DNA of 34,754 nucleotides from a bacterium (GCA_030427295.1 JAUHWS010000011.1:1-34754); one strand, 5' to 3'. Positions 23,582 to 31,534 are shown, counted from the stretch's first letter. Notes: generated from the letters alone by a model not told the origin. Numbers and translations: made by a program.

Positions 23582-24445
23582 ATGTTTCAAACGATTGGTG
23601 TGGCTTCCCGTCAAAATGTAGAAAAGCACGTGGCTGTTTTTAAGCGTTTGGTGGCGTATTTAGAAAAAAAACCGGTGGACTTTTATTTGCAAGATCGGGT
23701 GGCCGAGATGCTGGGAAAGAAAAAGTATCAGGCTTTTGTTCCTGGAAAAACCAAGGTGGATTTGGTCTTGGTTCTGGGGGGGGATGGCAGTATTCTTCGG
23801 GCTGTTTCTAAAATGAAAGACTTTGAAACCGTCTTTTTTGGGATCAATATTGGTCATTTAGGTTTTTTGTCCGAGGTGCCACCTCAAGAGATGAAGAAAG
23901 CTTTGGATGCGATTTTGGCAGGTCGATACACCTTGGACAAACGGATGATGTTGGATATTTCTCTCCATCGCAATGGGAAAAAAATCAAGCAGTTTCACGC
24001 GCTCAATGAGTTGGCTATTTCGCAGGGGCCGGTGCGTCGTTTGATGGAACTGAATACTAAGGTGGGGGGTCGCAAGTTGGCCAACTTCCGTTCGGATGGA
24101 CTTTTGGTATCCACCCCGACGGGTTCCACGGCTTATAATCTTTCAGCAGGCGGCCCCATTGTACATCCTTGCATTGATGCCATGATTTTGACACCTATTT
24201 GCCCCCATAGTTTTAGTCAAAAACCGATTTTGCTTCCGGCTGAGAAGCGGGTTGAAATCATGATCAAGAGTGATTATAAAGGGATGAATATCACTTTGGA
24301 TGGTCAAGATTCAGTGTTGGTTAAAGAAGATGATGTGATTAAGGTAAAACGAGGTCAGATGGCTCAATTTGTGCGCCTGCCCAACGAACATTATTTTCAA
24401 AACTTGCGTCAAAAGTTGGGGTGGGGGATGGAGAATCATTCTTAA
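23582..24445 (+). CDS. nadK: NAD kinase
   Basis: Phosphorylates NAD to NADP; cytoplasmic. 287 aa, usual length. Signatures: LVLGGDGSILRAV (GGDG at 66-69, the phosphate-binding loop), NIGHLGFLSE, ALNELAISQG (the NE motif), FRSDGLLVSTPTGSTAY (the second conserved glycine/serine block), NLSAGGPIVHP and a C-terminal LDGQDSV. ATG 23582 puts MFQTIGVASR as the first strand. No Shine-Dalgarno. The neighbouring repeat island begins right after the stop. Confidence 0.95.
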   Translation: MFQTIGVASRQNVEKHVAVFKRLVAYLEKKPVDFYLQDRVAEMLGKKKYQAFVPGKTKVDLVLVLGGDGSILRAVSKMKDFETVFFGINIGHLGFLSEVPPQEMKKALDAILAGRYTLDKRMMLDISLHRNGKKIKQFHALNELAISQGPVRRLMELNTKVGGRKLANFRSDGLLVSTPTGSTAYNLSAGGPIVHPCIDAMILTPICPHSFSQKPILLPAEKRVEIMIKSDYKGMNITLDGQDSVLVKEDDVIKVKRGQMAQFVRLPNEHYFQNLRQKLGWGMENHS

Positions 24446-24454
24446 TGACGGATC

Positions 24455-24545
24455 GTTTTCGAATAGTTTACGAATAGTTTACGAATGGGTTGCGAATAGT
24501 TTACGAATGGGTTGCGAATAGCTGCGAATGGTTAACGAATGGTTA
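24455..24545 (+). repeat. 11-bp-period tandem array
   Basis: Successive units of CGAATAGTTTA, CGAATGGGTTG and CGAATAGCTG type, imperfect, 8 or so copies. A related array is at 34431-34525. Confidence 0.6.
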
Positions 24546-24672
24546 GACTATATTTAGCTCCCCCTTGCTAAAGGGGGCTGGGGGATCTTCTCAATCACGT
24601 ATTACGGATTACGTAGTATGCATTACGCATGGTCTGATAAAAATCAGACATTAGCTCATTAGACATCAGACA

Positions 24673-24716
24673 TTAAGTATATACTCACCCTCCCTCCAAC
24701 TATATACCTATCCTCC
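24673..24716 (-). repeat. Paired TATATA box (C-rich on plus strand)
   Basis: TATATA at 24677 and 24700, 23 bp apart, linker CTCACCCTCCCTCCAAC. Reverse orientation relative to the boxes left of 15 kb. On its reverse-complement strand the CAGCATT...GGAGG module precedes the box. Confidence 0.75.
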
Positions 24717-24805
24717 ATAAAATGCTGAGGTTCAGTGACTCACCGACCTTCGACGTGCTAACGAGGTAACTTGGAACGAAGCAACCGATGGTAAGACTAA
24801 AAAGC
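24717..24805 (-). repeat. Possible divergent third copy of structured module A
   Basis: Shares ACGAGGTAAC and the layout CTTCG...CGAAG (matching CCTTT/AAAGG) within an outer CTCACC/GGTAAG-type helix with one imperfect pair. Similarity outside these points is low. Confidence 0.4.
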
Positions 24806-24908
24806 TTATTAAATAAACAAAAATGAGTTGTCTAGATCTGAATGACAGTTATTTCGTTATAGTGTTGTTTCGTTGTAGTGAGAATTTCAGAAGACGGAAT
24901 AGAGCGAG

Positions 24909-25139
24909 AAGTATATACTAACCTCAACCCAAAGTATATACCTACCCTACACCTCAATGTCACTCCCGAGCCTTTATGGCCCACGAGGTAACGAGTGGTT
25001 TACCAGAAAGGTGAACTCGGGAGTCTTTTTGAATTCAGTTATTCTAAATTCAGATGATTCTAGGGTCTAACGCCCTAGGGTGACATCTGCTTCCTTGTTT
25101 CCCAATGAAGGTGAGGTTTGCAAACCTCACCTTTAGGGA
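24909..25139 (-). repeat. Structured repeat element, module A copy 2
   Basis: The reverse complement matches 4898-5123 at most positions. Paired TATATA box with motifs at 24912 and 24935. Stem ACTCCCGAG (24962-24970) / CTCGGGAGT (25016-25024) is perfect here, followed on the plus strand by CTTTTT, like a terminator after a 45-nt structured loop. Hairpin CTAGGG (25060-25065) / CCCTAG (25073-25078) around TCTAACG. Long palindrome 25108-25133 extended by TCCC/GGGA. The palindrome arms share almost no sequence with copy 1 yet remain self-complementary. Confidence 0.75.
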
Positions 25140-25149
25140 TGTTTCAATT

Positions 25150-25248
25150 TTCATTTAGGACCGCCCCCTAATAAATATCAATCAAATTAAATCATTCCCC
25201 CTCCTCATATGAGGAGGGGGACAAAGGGGGTGGTCCAGATTAAATGAA
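25150..25248. repeat. MITE-like inverted-repeat element
   Basis: Terminal arms TTCATTTA-GGACCGCCCCCT (25150-25169) and AGGGGGTGGTCC-agat-TAAATGAA (25225-25248) are complementary with one mismatch and a 4-nt bulge. Inside lies a perfect 24-bp palindrome, CCCCCTCCTCATATGAGGAG plus GGGG (25197-25220). Non-coding and about 99 bp. No target-site duplication is evident. Confidence 0.6.
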
Positions 25249-25280
25249 TGGGATGATTCTGACGCTCAACATTCAAAGAC

Positions 25281-25303
25281 TCCAAGATCTAGTCTTGGAG
25301 TGA
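25281..25303 (+). other. Hairpin upstream of tyrS
   Basis: ACTCCAAGA / TCTTGGAGT, a 9-bp stem with a 5-nt loop and no T tract. It lies upstream of the tyrS -35 and so is not in the tyrS leader. Function unknown. Confidence 0.5.
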
Positions 25304-25368
25304 TAATCTGTTTCTCCACGATTCGTTTAGAGCGAGTGAGTTTATCTGATTGCGTCCTGTGGATGGCA

Positions 25369-25397
25369 TTTACAACCCCCTTCTTTTAAGGCATAAT
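25369..25397 (+). promoter_or_regulatory. tyrS promoter
   Basis: TTTACA (25369-25374), 17-bp spacer, CATAAT (25392-25397), each one mismatch from consensus. Start near 25404, leaving a leader of about 24 nt, too short for a T-box. Confidence 0.7.
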
Positions 25398-25427
25398 GTG
25401 TTTACGTTCATCCTTTAAAATAAAACC

Positions 25428-26600
25428 ATGGATATTGACCAGTTGCTTCATCGGGGGGTGCAGGATATTGTGCCGAAAAAGGGCTTGCTTGAAAAAATTA
25501 AGGCTGGCAAAAAGCTCAAGGTTTATTTGGGGATTGATCCTACTTCCACGAATATTCATTTGGGGAATGCGGTGCCCCTCCGTAAATTACGGGATTTTCA
25601 AGAAGCGGGTCATGAAGTGATTTTTTTGGTGGGAAGTTTTACAGCGTTGATTGGTGATACCTCCGATAAAGATGCGATGCGTCAGCCCTTGACTCAGGCG
25701 CAGGTGGAGAAGAATTTTCATACTTATAAAGAACAGGCGTCTAAAATTTTGGATTTTTCAAAGGCCCAGATTTTATACAACGGAGAGTGGCTTTCGAATC
25801 TGAGCTTCCAAAATATTGTGGAGTTGGCTCAGCATTTTACGGTCCAGCAAATGATTCAGCGGGACATGTATCAAAAACGTTTGGAGGCGGACAAGCCGAT
25901 TGGTTTGCACGAGTTTTTGTATCCTTTGATGCAAGGGTATGATTCGGTGCACATGGAGGTGGATTTGGAAATTGGGGGAAATGACCAACTCTTTAATATG
26001 TTGGCGGGTCGCACGTTGCTTCAGGCTTACAAACAAAAAGAAAAGCATGTGCTTACGACACCTCTCATTGAAGGGACCGATGGCCGCAAGATGAGTAAGA
26101 GCTATGGAAATGTCATCAACATCACGGACTCACCTCAGGATATGTTTGGGCGTACGATGTCGATGTCCGATGATTTAATCATCAAATATTTCTTGCTTTG
26201 TACGGATGTGCCGTTCAAAGAGGTGGATGAAATGGATAAAGCAATTAAAGCCGGGTCGAATCCTCGGGATGCGAAGGTGCGTTTGGCGCGGGAGTTGGTG
26301 AAGATGTATCATTCTGCTGAGGCGGCCGATCAGGCTCAAAAAGATTTTGAGACGATGTTTAAGAAAAAGGGGGTTCCGGATGAGATTCCGGAATTCAAAC
26401 TGAATGGCGATCGGAATATTGTGGATTTGCTCGAGCTCTGTAAGTTGATTCAATCGAAATCTGAAGGGCGCCGGATGATTCAGCAGGGTTGTGTGTGGAT
26501 CAATCAGGATCAAAAAATTACGTCTCACGAAGAGGTGATTCACCTGGAGGAGGGGATGATCGTGCAGGTAGGGAAACGGAAATTTGCGAAGGTGGTTTAA
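25428..26600 (+). CDS. tyrS: Tyrosyl-tRNA synthetase
   Basis: Charges tRNA-Tyr. 390 aa, within the range for bacterial TyrRS. Class I signatures: HLGN at 44-47 (the HIGH motif, in TSTNIHLGNAVPL) and KMSKS at 221-225; tyrosine/ATP-pocket segments YLGIDPTS and GGNDQLFNMLAGR; a C-terminal S4-like RNA-binding domain (about 330-390, MIQQGCVWINQDQ). The start at ATG 25428 follows its own promoter. The stop overlaps the convergent muramidase/VanY gene by the 4-bp TTAA (26597-26600). Confidence 0.95.
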   Translation: MDIDQLLHRGVQDIVPKKGLLEKIKAGKKLKVYLGIDPTSTNIHLGNAVPLRKLRDFQEAGHEVIFLVGSFTALIGDTSDKDAMRQPLTQAQVEKNFHTYKEQASKILDFSKAQILYNGEWLSNLSFQNIVELAQHFTVQQMIQRDMYQKRLEADKPIGLHEFLYPLMQGYDSVHMEVDLEIGGNDQLFNMLAGRTLLQAYKQKEKHVLTTPLIEGTDGRKMSKSYGNVINITDSPQDMFGRTMSMSDDLIIKYFLLCTDVPFKEVDEMDKAIKAGSNPRDAKVRLARELVKMYHSAEAADQAQKDFETMFKKKGVPDEIPEFKLNGDRNIVDLLELCKLIQSKSEGRRMIQQGCVWINQDQKITSHEEVIHLEEGMIVQVGKRKFAKVV

Positions 26601-28306
26601 TGACTGTGTTGATGGTAGGCAAGGTCACTTTTATTTCCTTGTCTCACATAAGCCATTAATCTTGCATCTCCTTCTTTAAGGATGCCTTGTTTTTGCATGA
26701 TTTTGACCCAGTAAACAGTTCCTATTTCAAAGTGCCAGGCTTCGTTTTGTAGCCGAACAAAGCCCACGGCGTTCATGTATTTTTCTAGCTGTTTGTTGTA
26801 GGGTTCGCGGTGTGCTTCTTTCATTTCATCGGAGGTGGCTGCGGACAATCGGTTTTTTTTGTCTCCTAGTTTATAGAGGGCTAAGTCGACGGCTCCTCCT
26901 GATTGATGCCAGGAATTGCCAGGAGGTGCCGCCCACTTGCGGGCTGCTTTTCCATGTTTTTTTTTCGCAGCTTCAAAGATATCTTTTTGAGCTTCTGGAC
27001 TCCTGTAGCCTGAAGCGGGAATGATTTGATAGCCATCTTTCCTTGCTAATTCATTGGCTTCATCGAGTCCTCTTTTGAGTGTCTCTCTAAGGACGACTCC
27101 TTCGTATTTTGCGATGGTCGGTTTGACTCTTTCTTCGTTGACATTGTAGTGTTTTAGGTAGCCTATTCTGTCTTTTTGAATCGGGTAGGTCAGTACTCGG
27201 TTTTTATGGCGTGCTACTTCTATTTTTTCAGCTTCCATCAGGTATTTTTCGTTTGCTGTTCTAATTCTTCCTTGAGCTCCTAAAATCAATCCGGCAACCC
27301 CCACTCTTTGGCTTATTTTTGTTCTGTCGAATTTACCATCGGCCACAAATCTTCCTCGTGGCGTTAGGTTGGTTCCTCCATAAACATAGCCCGTTCGTTT
27401 TCCTTTATTTCTATATCCGTATCCGTTATAAGCTTCGGCAAAGGCTGCTATTTTACCCATGTCTGTGGTGTTCTTGTTGATACCAAATTTTCTTCTTAAT
27501 TGTTGAAAATATTTGAGAGATGGCTTTGGCGGATGGCTATGATCATTGATGTTTCCTCCCAGGGCATGTATGGCCGATTCTCTCCATCCTTTTTTCCCTT
27601 TTGGAAAGAGAATTCCGGGGGGATGAATGGTGGTGGGTTCTCCTAGGGGTTGTCCGTTGTGTAAGTAAGTTCCAAAGTTCATCTCACTTTCCATTTTATG
27701 AATGGCAGCGATGAGTAGAGGTGGCATGTCGACTTCATTGGAAACGCCTTCATAAAGATGTTTGTTGACTTCATATTTTTCTTTGAAGTTATCGACTTGT
27801 TTTTCGGTTTTTCCTGGCCACAGTTCTAAGTACTGCATGTTTTGACGGTGTTCTTGAGCTAGTTTTTCGGGTTCTCTCGTTTTTTTCACTTCAAGATTGA
27901 AACCTTTTTTCTTCCCATGCTGCTCATACCGACGAATGCTCTCGTCGGACATGCGGACGGTGGTGCCGGTTTTGTCTTTGACCCCCATGCGTTCGAGTTT
28001 GTATTTGTCGAATTCTTCTTTGTCCATCATCAGGCCGAGCATGCCGATGGCGAAAATTCCAAAAATGCGACTGAATTTTTCTTTCATGTCGATTTTATTG
28101 AAGTCTTCGTAGAGGCGTTGCATTTCACCTCCGACGTAGCGCATGACTTCGACTTTGGTTTTTATTTCTTCTCGTGCTTGCTTGAAAACATCCATACTTT
28201 CTTTGACATCTTTGGCTGTTTCTTTAGCTTTTTGACCCGCTTCTTTGGCGGCGTCGACGCTGGCTTGAACGGTTCCCGCTGCTTTGTCCACAAGGTTGTC
28301 ACTCAT
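26597..28306 (-). CDS. Bifunctional peptidoglycan hydrolase: muramidase-like domain plus VanY/M15B carboxypeptidase domain
   Basis: 569 aa. Residues 1-60 form an amphipathic Lys/Ala/Glu helix without a cleavable signal peptide; 80-94 is a short hydrophobic segment (FSRIFGIFAIGMLGL). Residues about 180-350 match a lysozyme-like domain seen in phage and bacterial lysins: LIAAIHKMESEMNFGTYLHN with candidate catalytic Glu206, and EAYNGYGYRNKGKRTGYVYG. The C-terminus (about 420-545) is a VanY-type D-alanyl-D-alanine peptidase: ASGYRSPEAQ, SWHQSGGAVDLAL (zinc His467 and Asp), and EAWHFE with His525 and Glu527 region. Cleaves glycan and peptide parts of peptidoglycan. Last gene of the minus-strand cluster, 9 nt after the 494-aa gene. 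Inference: cuts the wall for an assembled structure, or a prey wall. Confidence 0.85.
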   Translation of the reverse strand: MSDNLVDKAAGTVQASVDAAKEAGQKAKETAKDVKESMDVFKQAREEIKTKVEVMRYVGGEMQRLYEDFNKIDMKEKFSRIFGIFAIGMLGLMMDKEEFDKYKLERMGVKDKTGTTVRMSDESIRRYEQHGKKKGFNLEVKKTREPEKLAQEHRQNMQYLELWPGKTEKQVDNFKEKYEVNKHLYEGVSNEVDMPPLLIAAIHKMESEMNFGTYLHNGQPLGEPTTIHPPGILFPKGKKGWRESAIHALGGNINDHSHPPKPSLKYFQQLRRKFGINKNTTDMGKIAAFAEAYNGYGYRNKGKRTGYVYGGTNLTPRGRFVADGKFDRTKISQRVGVAGLILGAQGRIRTANEKYLMEAEKIEVARHKNRVLTYPIQKDRIGYLKHYNVNEERVKPTIAKYEGVVLRETLKRGLDEANELARKDGYQIIPASGYRSPEAQKDIFEAAKKKHGKAARKWAAPPGNSWHQSGGAVDLALYKLGDKKNRLSAATSDEMKEAHREPYNKQLEKYMNAVGFVRLQNEAWHFEIGTVYWVKIMQKQGILKEGDARLMAYVRQGNKSDLAYHQHSH

Positions 28307-28315
28307 CGAGCGGGG

Positions 28316-29800
28316 TTATTTGTTTTTATCTTCTTTCCCCGCCCCTTTGTCATCTGCATCGTCATCTGTTGTTGTCTCAGGGGTGGTAGGTGCGCTGGTT
28401 TTGATTTGATCTAGCAATCCACGTAGATTTAATCCTTTGCTTGGATCATTTAGACTCTGAATGATTTGATCATCAATTGAATTGAGAATGTTTCCATCTT
28501 TGTCGAGTTTGGCGACACTGGCACGAATTTGTCCCCCTTCAACATTCATGTCGATCATGTATTTTTCATTCCCTCGGGTCACATCGATGGTGGTTCCGTT
28601 GGAGGCGGATTCCATTTTTGATATTTTCATACCCGTTGATAGTCCTGCTTCAATTTTTTTCTCGATGGGTGTTTTGAGGAGTCCTCGATAGGGCGTGGGT
28701 TCTGATTTTCCAAATTCAAAAAGTTCTTTGGCTTTTCGCGATCCTTCTGGGTCTGCATGGAGTTTGATCAATTGACCCAAATCATCGATATGATCCACCG
28801 CATCTTTGTAAGTTTTTTCTGCATTTTCAATGCGTTTGGCCATGTCGTGTTTCCCTTCTGCGGCATCAGATATGGCTTCTTGCAGGACGCTGTAATCTCC
28901 CGTGGCTTTAGCTCGGTTGTAGAGTTCGAGGAGTTTCATGCCGATTTTGAAGAGTCGTCCAATCCCACTTTCTTTTTTGCCCATTTTTCCTTTTTCGATG
29001 GCATTGGCGGTTTGAAGGGCTAGGTTCATTTCGGTGAGCTTGGATTGAAGGGCTTCGCCGTAGGCATTTTTGTCAGCATCGGTGGCCCCTTCGGCATTGG
29101 CGGCGGCATATTTTTCACGGATGTCTTGGGGGAGGAGGCTGGGTATGAGCTCTGCGGTGACTTCCACATCTTTATCGCCTTGTTTGACATAAAGTTTTCG
29201 TCCTTTCCCCCCAAATTCGTATTGCATCGAAAGGAGGGTCAAGGCGTCTTCGCCAAATTTGTCACCCACTTTTTTTCTTAGGGCATTGATTTCATTTTCA
29301 TTAGGAAGTTTAGCGGCTTCAATTCCAGTTTCTTTTTTGAACCAGGTTGCGAATGTTTTTTCGTCTACGGTGTATTCTCCACTTTCATTGGGTTTCATCC
29401 CCTCGACGAATTTTTTGAATTGTGGATGTGTTTTAACTTCTTCAGCGAAGCTGGCTTGATCTAAATTTTCTTTACCCATGTACTGCATCATGGTATGAGC
29501 GAGTTGGGGGTTATTTTCCCAAATGGCATTGGCGGCTTTTTCGGCTTCGCCTTGAATTCTTTCCCCCGTTTCTGGATCAACGTCTTTTTCGTCGACATCT
29601 TGATCCACTTTTTCCTTGGCTTGATCGGCTTCTTTTTCAGCGCGTTTATTACTCAAATCATCGGGATTGTCTAATTGTTCTCCGGCAGCTTCTGGAGCAC
29701 CTTCGCCTTGCCCCTCAATTTTTCCTGCTCCAGGAATTTCTCCGTCGAAAACGAATCGCTTGAGTTCAAATTCTTGGAATGTTTCTTTTTTGATGTGCAT
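28316..29800 (-). CDS. 494-aa hydrophilic protein, unknown
   Basis: Not recognised. A soluble, charged protein without signal peptide or membrane helix. Residues 25-95 are Glu/Asp/Lys-rich and disordered (KEADQAKEKVDQDVDEKDVD). The central part (about 100-340) is predominantly helical, with segments like NPQLAHTMMQYMGKENLDQA and LFKIGMKLLELYNRAKATGD. A beta-rich domain (about 375-450, GTTIDVTRGNEKYMIDMNVE, ASVAKLDKDGNI) follows. The tail is Thr/Asp/Lys-rich. It lies in a tight cluster, 9 nt ahead of the peptidoglycan hydrolase, implying a shared transcript and probably a shared process. It could be a structural or secreted component. ATG 29800. Confidence 0.6.
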   Translation of the reverse strand: MHIKKETFQEFELKRFVFDGEIPGAGKIEGQGEGAPEAAGEQLDNPDDLSNKRAEKEADQAKEKVDQDVDEKDVDPETGERIQGEAEKAANAIWENNPQLAHTMMQYMGKENLDQASFAEEVKTHPQFKKFVEGMKPNESGEYTVDEKTFATWFKKETGIEAAKLPNENEINALRKKVGDKFGEDALTLLSMQYEFGGKGRKLYVKQGDKDVEVTAELIPSLLPQDIREKYAAANAEGATDADKNAYGEALQSKLTEMNLALQTANAIEKGKMGKKESGIGRLFKIGMKLLELYNRAKATGDYSVLQEAISDAAEGKHDMAKRIENAEKTYKDAVDHIDDLGQLIKLHADPEGSRKAKELFEFGKSEPTPYRGLLKTPIEKKIEAGLSTGMKISKMESASNGTTIDVTRGNEKYMIDMNVEGGQIRASVAKLDKDGNILNSIDDQIIQSLNDPSKGLNLRGLLDQIKTSAPTTPETTTDDDADDKGAGKEDKNK

Positions 29801-29847
29801 TTTTTATTGCTTATTATTGATTACTTATTTGCTGATTACTTATTTTT

Positions 29848-30480
29848 TTAACTATTGGATTCTTTTTTTACAATTTCGTTCATTCCACCAGAGACGTTTT
29901 TTAGATCGATAATTCCTTTTTTTAGACTTTCGATTGTATTTTCTGCTTTGGCTTGCATGGAAATATCTCCTTCATGTATCAATCTTATGCTTATTTTTCC
30001 ATCTGATCGTGGGCTTATGAGAAAGTCTTGCTCAAATGTAGTGGTTAATATTCTTTTTTCCCCATCAACAATTTCTTCTTTTGTTTCAGACTGGAAAACA
30101 ACGTTTAATTTAAGACTATTTGGAGCAACTCCTGGTTCCAGTATTGCTAAATTCATCTCTAATTTTTCGGAAAGGAATTGCTTGGTTGCTTCTAGTTTTT
30201 CTCTGTAATTTGCTTCTGTCAAAGTTTTTTTTTCGCCTTCTTCCATTGAATCGATTGCTTCTTTTCCTTGGTATAAATCTTCTATGATCGTTTTAACACT
30301 TGGCTTATTTTTTTCTATTGCTTCAGGTTGAACATTGCTTTCATTTTGCCTTTCTGGAATTTGCGCCTTTAACTCGTCCAGCTCAACACTCGTTTCTTGT
30401 ACTTCGGATGTTCCAGGTCCTGATTCTTTGAAGAATATGTTTCTTAGAACGCTGAAGATTTTAAATGGTTCTTTTGGCAT
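29848..30480 (-). CDS. 210-aa protein, unknown
   Basis: Not recognised. Basic N-terminus (MPKEPFKIFSVLRNIFFKE), a disordered Glu/Pro/Gln segment (20-70), then a folded part with a helical stretch (KTLTEANYREKLEATKQFLSEK-type) and an extended beta region: LKLNVVFQSETKEEIVDGEK, TTTFEQDFLISPRSDGKISI, RLIHEGDISMQAK. The alternation resembles the beta-rich module at the end of the 494-aa neighbour, and both may be versions of one domain; this is a visual guess. Cluster member, 48 nt upstream of that gene. AT content is higher than in its neighbours. Confidence 0.55.
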   Translation of the reverse strand: MPKEPFKIFSVLRNIFFKESGPGTSEVQETSVELDELKAQIPERQNESNVQPEAIEKNKPSVKTIIEDLYQGKEAIDSMEEGEKKTLTEANYREKLEATKQFLSEKLEMNLAILEPGVAPNSLKLNVVFQSETKEEIVDGEKRILTTTFEQDFLISPRSDGKISIRLIHEGDISMQAKAENTIESLKKGIIDLKNVSGGMNEIVKKESNS

Positions 30481-30535
30481 GATTTTATTTTTAATTTTTT
30501 CCCTTAAGATTAATTTTAAATTTAAATTTAATTCA

Positions 30536-31234
30536 CTAGCTCACTTTTTCTCTGGCTTCTACTTTTGCTTTTAAATCATTGATGTCTTTGAATTCAATGG
30601 CTGGATCGAGTCCCTTTCGGGCTTCCAATTTATCTCCCACTTGAGTGATTTCGTACTCATCTCCATTTTTTAAGGTAAGGATTCCTGGTTTTGATTCCAA
30701 TCCTGTTTTAGGTTCTGTCAGTGATTCAACCTCGGGCCATTGTTCTTGAAGATATTTCAAACCTCCTTCAGCCTGACTGAGTTCGATGAGATCCATGACT
30801 GAATAGTTGGTTGATTCGGTGGTTTCACTAGGCGCTTCTGATTGTCCTTCATTTTTTTCACTGGTTTGAGTTTTTTTATTTTCTTTTGGAGGGGTTTGGG
30901 CTTGGGCTACTTGCATGAGCTCATCTACCCCTAGCCAAGCAAATAAGCCCTGCGTGATTTGAGCGTACACTTCACTGTCGGGATCGAGCCCAATTTTTTC
31001 TCCGATTTCGGCCATTTTTTCGTTGACGAATTCGACCAGGTCTTCTGGATTTTTGATTCTTTTTTTGCCTTTTTCTTTGGCTTCATTTGCTGCACCATCT
31101 AACTTTCCTTTTTCAGGGCTGCGGTCAATTTCCCTTTGTGCAACCTCTCCATGAAGCCCAGCTAAGCTTTCATGTGTTTGACCAGGAGTGACTTCTGGCT
31201 TTTCTGGACCTCTGCTTATTTCTGGATTTGCCAT
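30536..31234 (-). CDS. 232-aa acidic protein, unknown
   Basis: Not recognised. The first 60 residues are Pro/Glu/Lys-rich and likely disordered. Residues about 62-110 form a helical segment (DLVEFVNEKMAEIGEKIGLD, FAWLGVDELMQVAQAQ), then a Lys/Thr/Ser/Glu linker (115-145) and a C-terminal region with YSVMDLIELSQAEGGLKYLQ and a beta pair LTLKNGDEYEITQVGDKLEA. That last pair resembles the folded tail of the 494-aa and 210-aa neighbours, supporting a cluster-specific domain. No signal peptide. It is 4 nt downstream of the 89-aa gene, so translationally linked. Confidence 0.55.
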   Translation of the reverse strand: MANPEISRGPEKPEVTPGQTHESLAGLHGEVAQREIDRSPEKGKLDGAANEAKEKGKKRIKNPEDLVEFVNEKMAEIGEKIGLDPDSEVYAQITQGLFAWLGVDELMQVAQAQTPPKENKKTQTSEKNEGQSEAPSETTESTNYSVMDLIELSQAEGGLKYLQEQWPEVESLTEPKTGLESKPGILTLKNGDEYEITQVGDKLEARKGLDPAIEFKDINDLKAKVEAREKVS

Positions 31235-31238
31235 TTTT

Positions 31239-31508
31239 TTAATGGTTAGAATTGATTTTATTTAAAATGTCCTCTTTCGCGGCATCGAAGGTGCGGAGCA
31301 CGTCATCTTTTTCTTCGTTTTTGACGATGTACACCCCGCGTTCGGCGGCGTTGCATCGATAGTTGAAGGCTTCGATCAATTTTAGGTAATTGGGTTGATC
31401 GTCCCGGTCCATCAGGAACATGGCTAAGATGTAGCGGGCTTTGAGCTCATCGGACAAGTGTGAGTTGTTTTTGATGAGATCGATGATTTTTTCTTCGAGA
31501 TCAGTCAT
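31239..31508 (-). CDS. 89-aa protein, unknown
   Basis: Not recognised. A small, helical, charged protein (MTDLEEKIIDLIKNN, ARYILAMFLMDRDDQPNYLK, NAAERGVYIVKNEEKDDVLR). No cysteine motif or membrane helix. Length and helix pattern would suit a chaperone or adaptor for a neighbouring secreted protein, but nothing in the sequence proves it. The next gene starts 4 nt after its stop. It is separated from the upstream 75-aa gene by a 98-bp spacer holding 7-bp tracts. Confidence 0.55.
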   Translation of the reverse strand: MTDLEEKIIDLIKNNSHLSDELKARYILAMFLMDRDDQPNYLKLIEAFNYRCNAAERGVYIVKNEEKDDVLRTFDAAKEDILNKINSNH

Positions 31509-31534
31509 TGTTTAATTATGAATTATTTTTTTAG

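Larger units (their letters stand above)
24446..25427. repeat. 982-bp repeat island between nadK and tyrS
   Basis: No gene is seen. In order: an 11-bp-period array of TTACGAATAGT/GGTTGCGAAT type (24455-24545); a stem CCCCCTT/AAGGGGG (24560-24577); a tract of ATTACG/TAGTACG and CAGACATTAG repeats (24598-24676); a paired TATATA box (24673-24716); a divergent structured copy (24717-24805); module A copy 2 (24909-25139); an inverted-repeat element (25150-25248); a hairpin (25281-25303); and the tyrS promoter. The first third is a direct repeat of 34431-34650. Confidence 0.75.

Noticed and set aside
24446-24720. CRISPR array
   Set aside because: The repeats are short (7-11 bp), imperfect and adjacent, without unique spacers of constant length, and no cas gene is present.
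25249-25427. T-box leader for tyrS
   Set aside because: No T-box bulge or specifier-loop features were recognised, and the promoter at 25369-25397 leaves only about 24 nt of leader.
27917-28414. His/Phe-rich plus-strand ORF of 165 codons
   Set aside because: It overlaps two real minus-strand genes and has the composition of a reverse-frame shadow.
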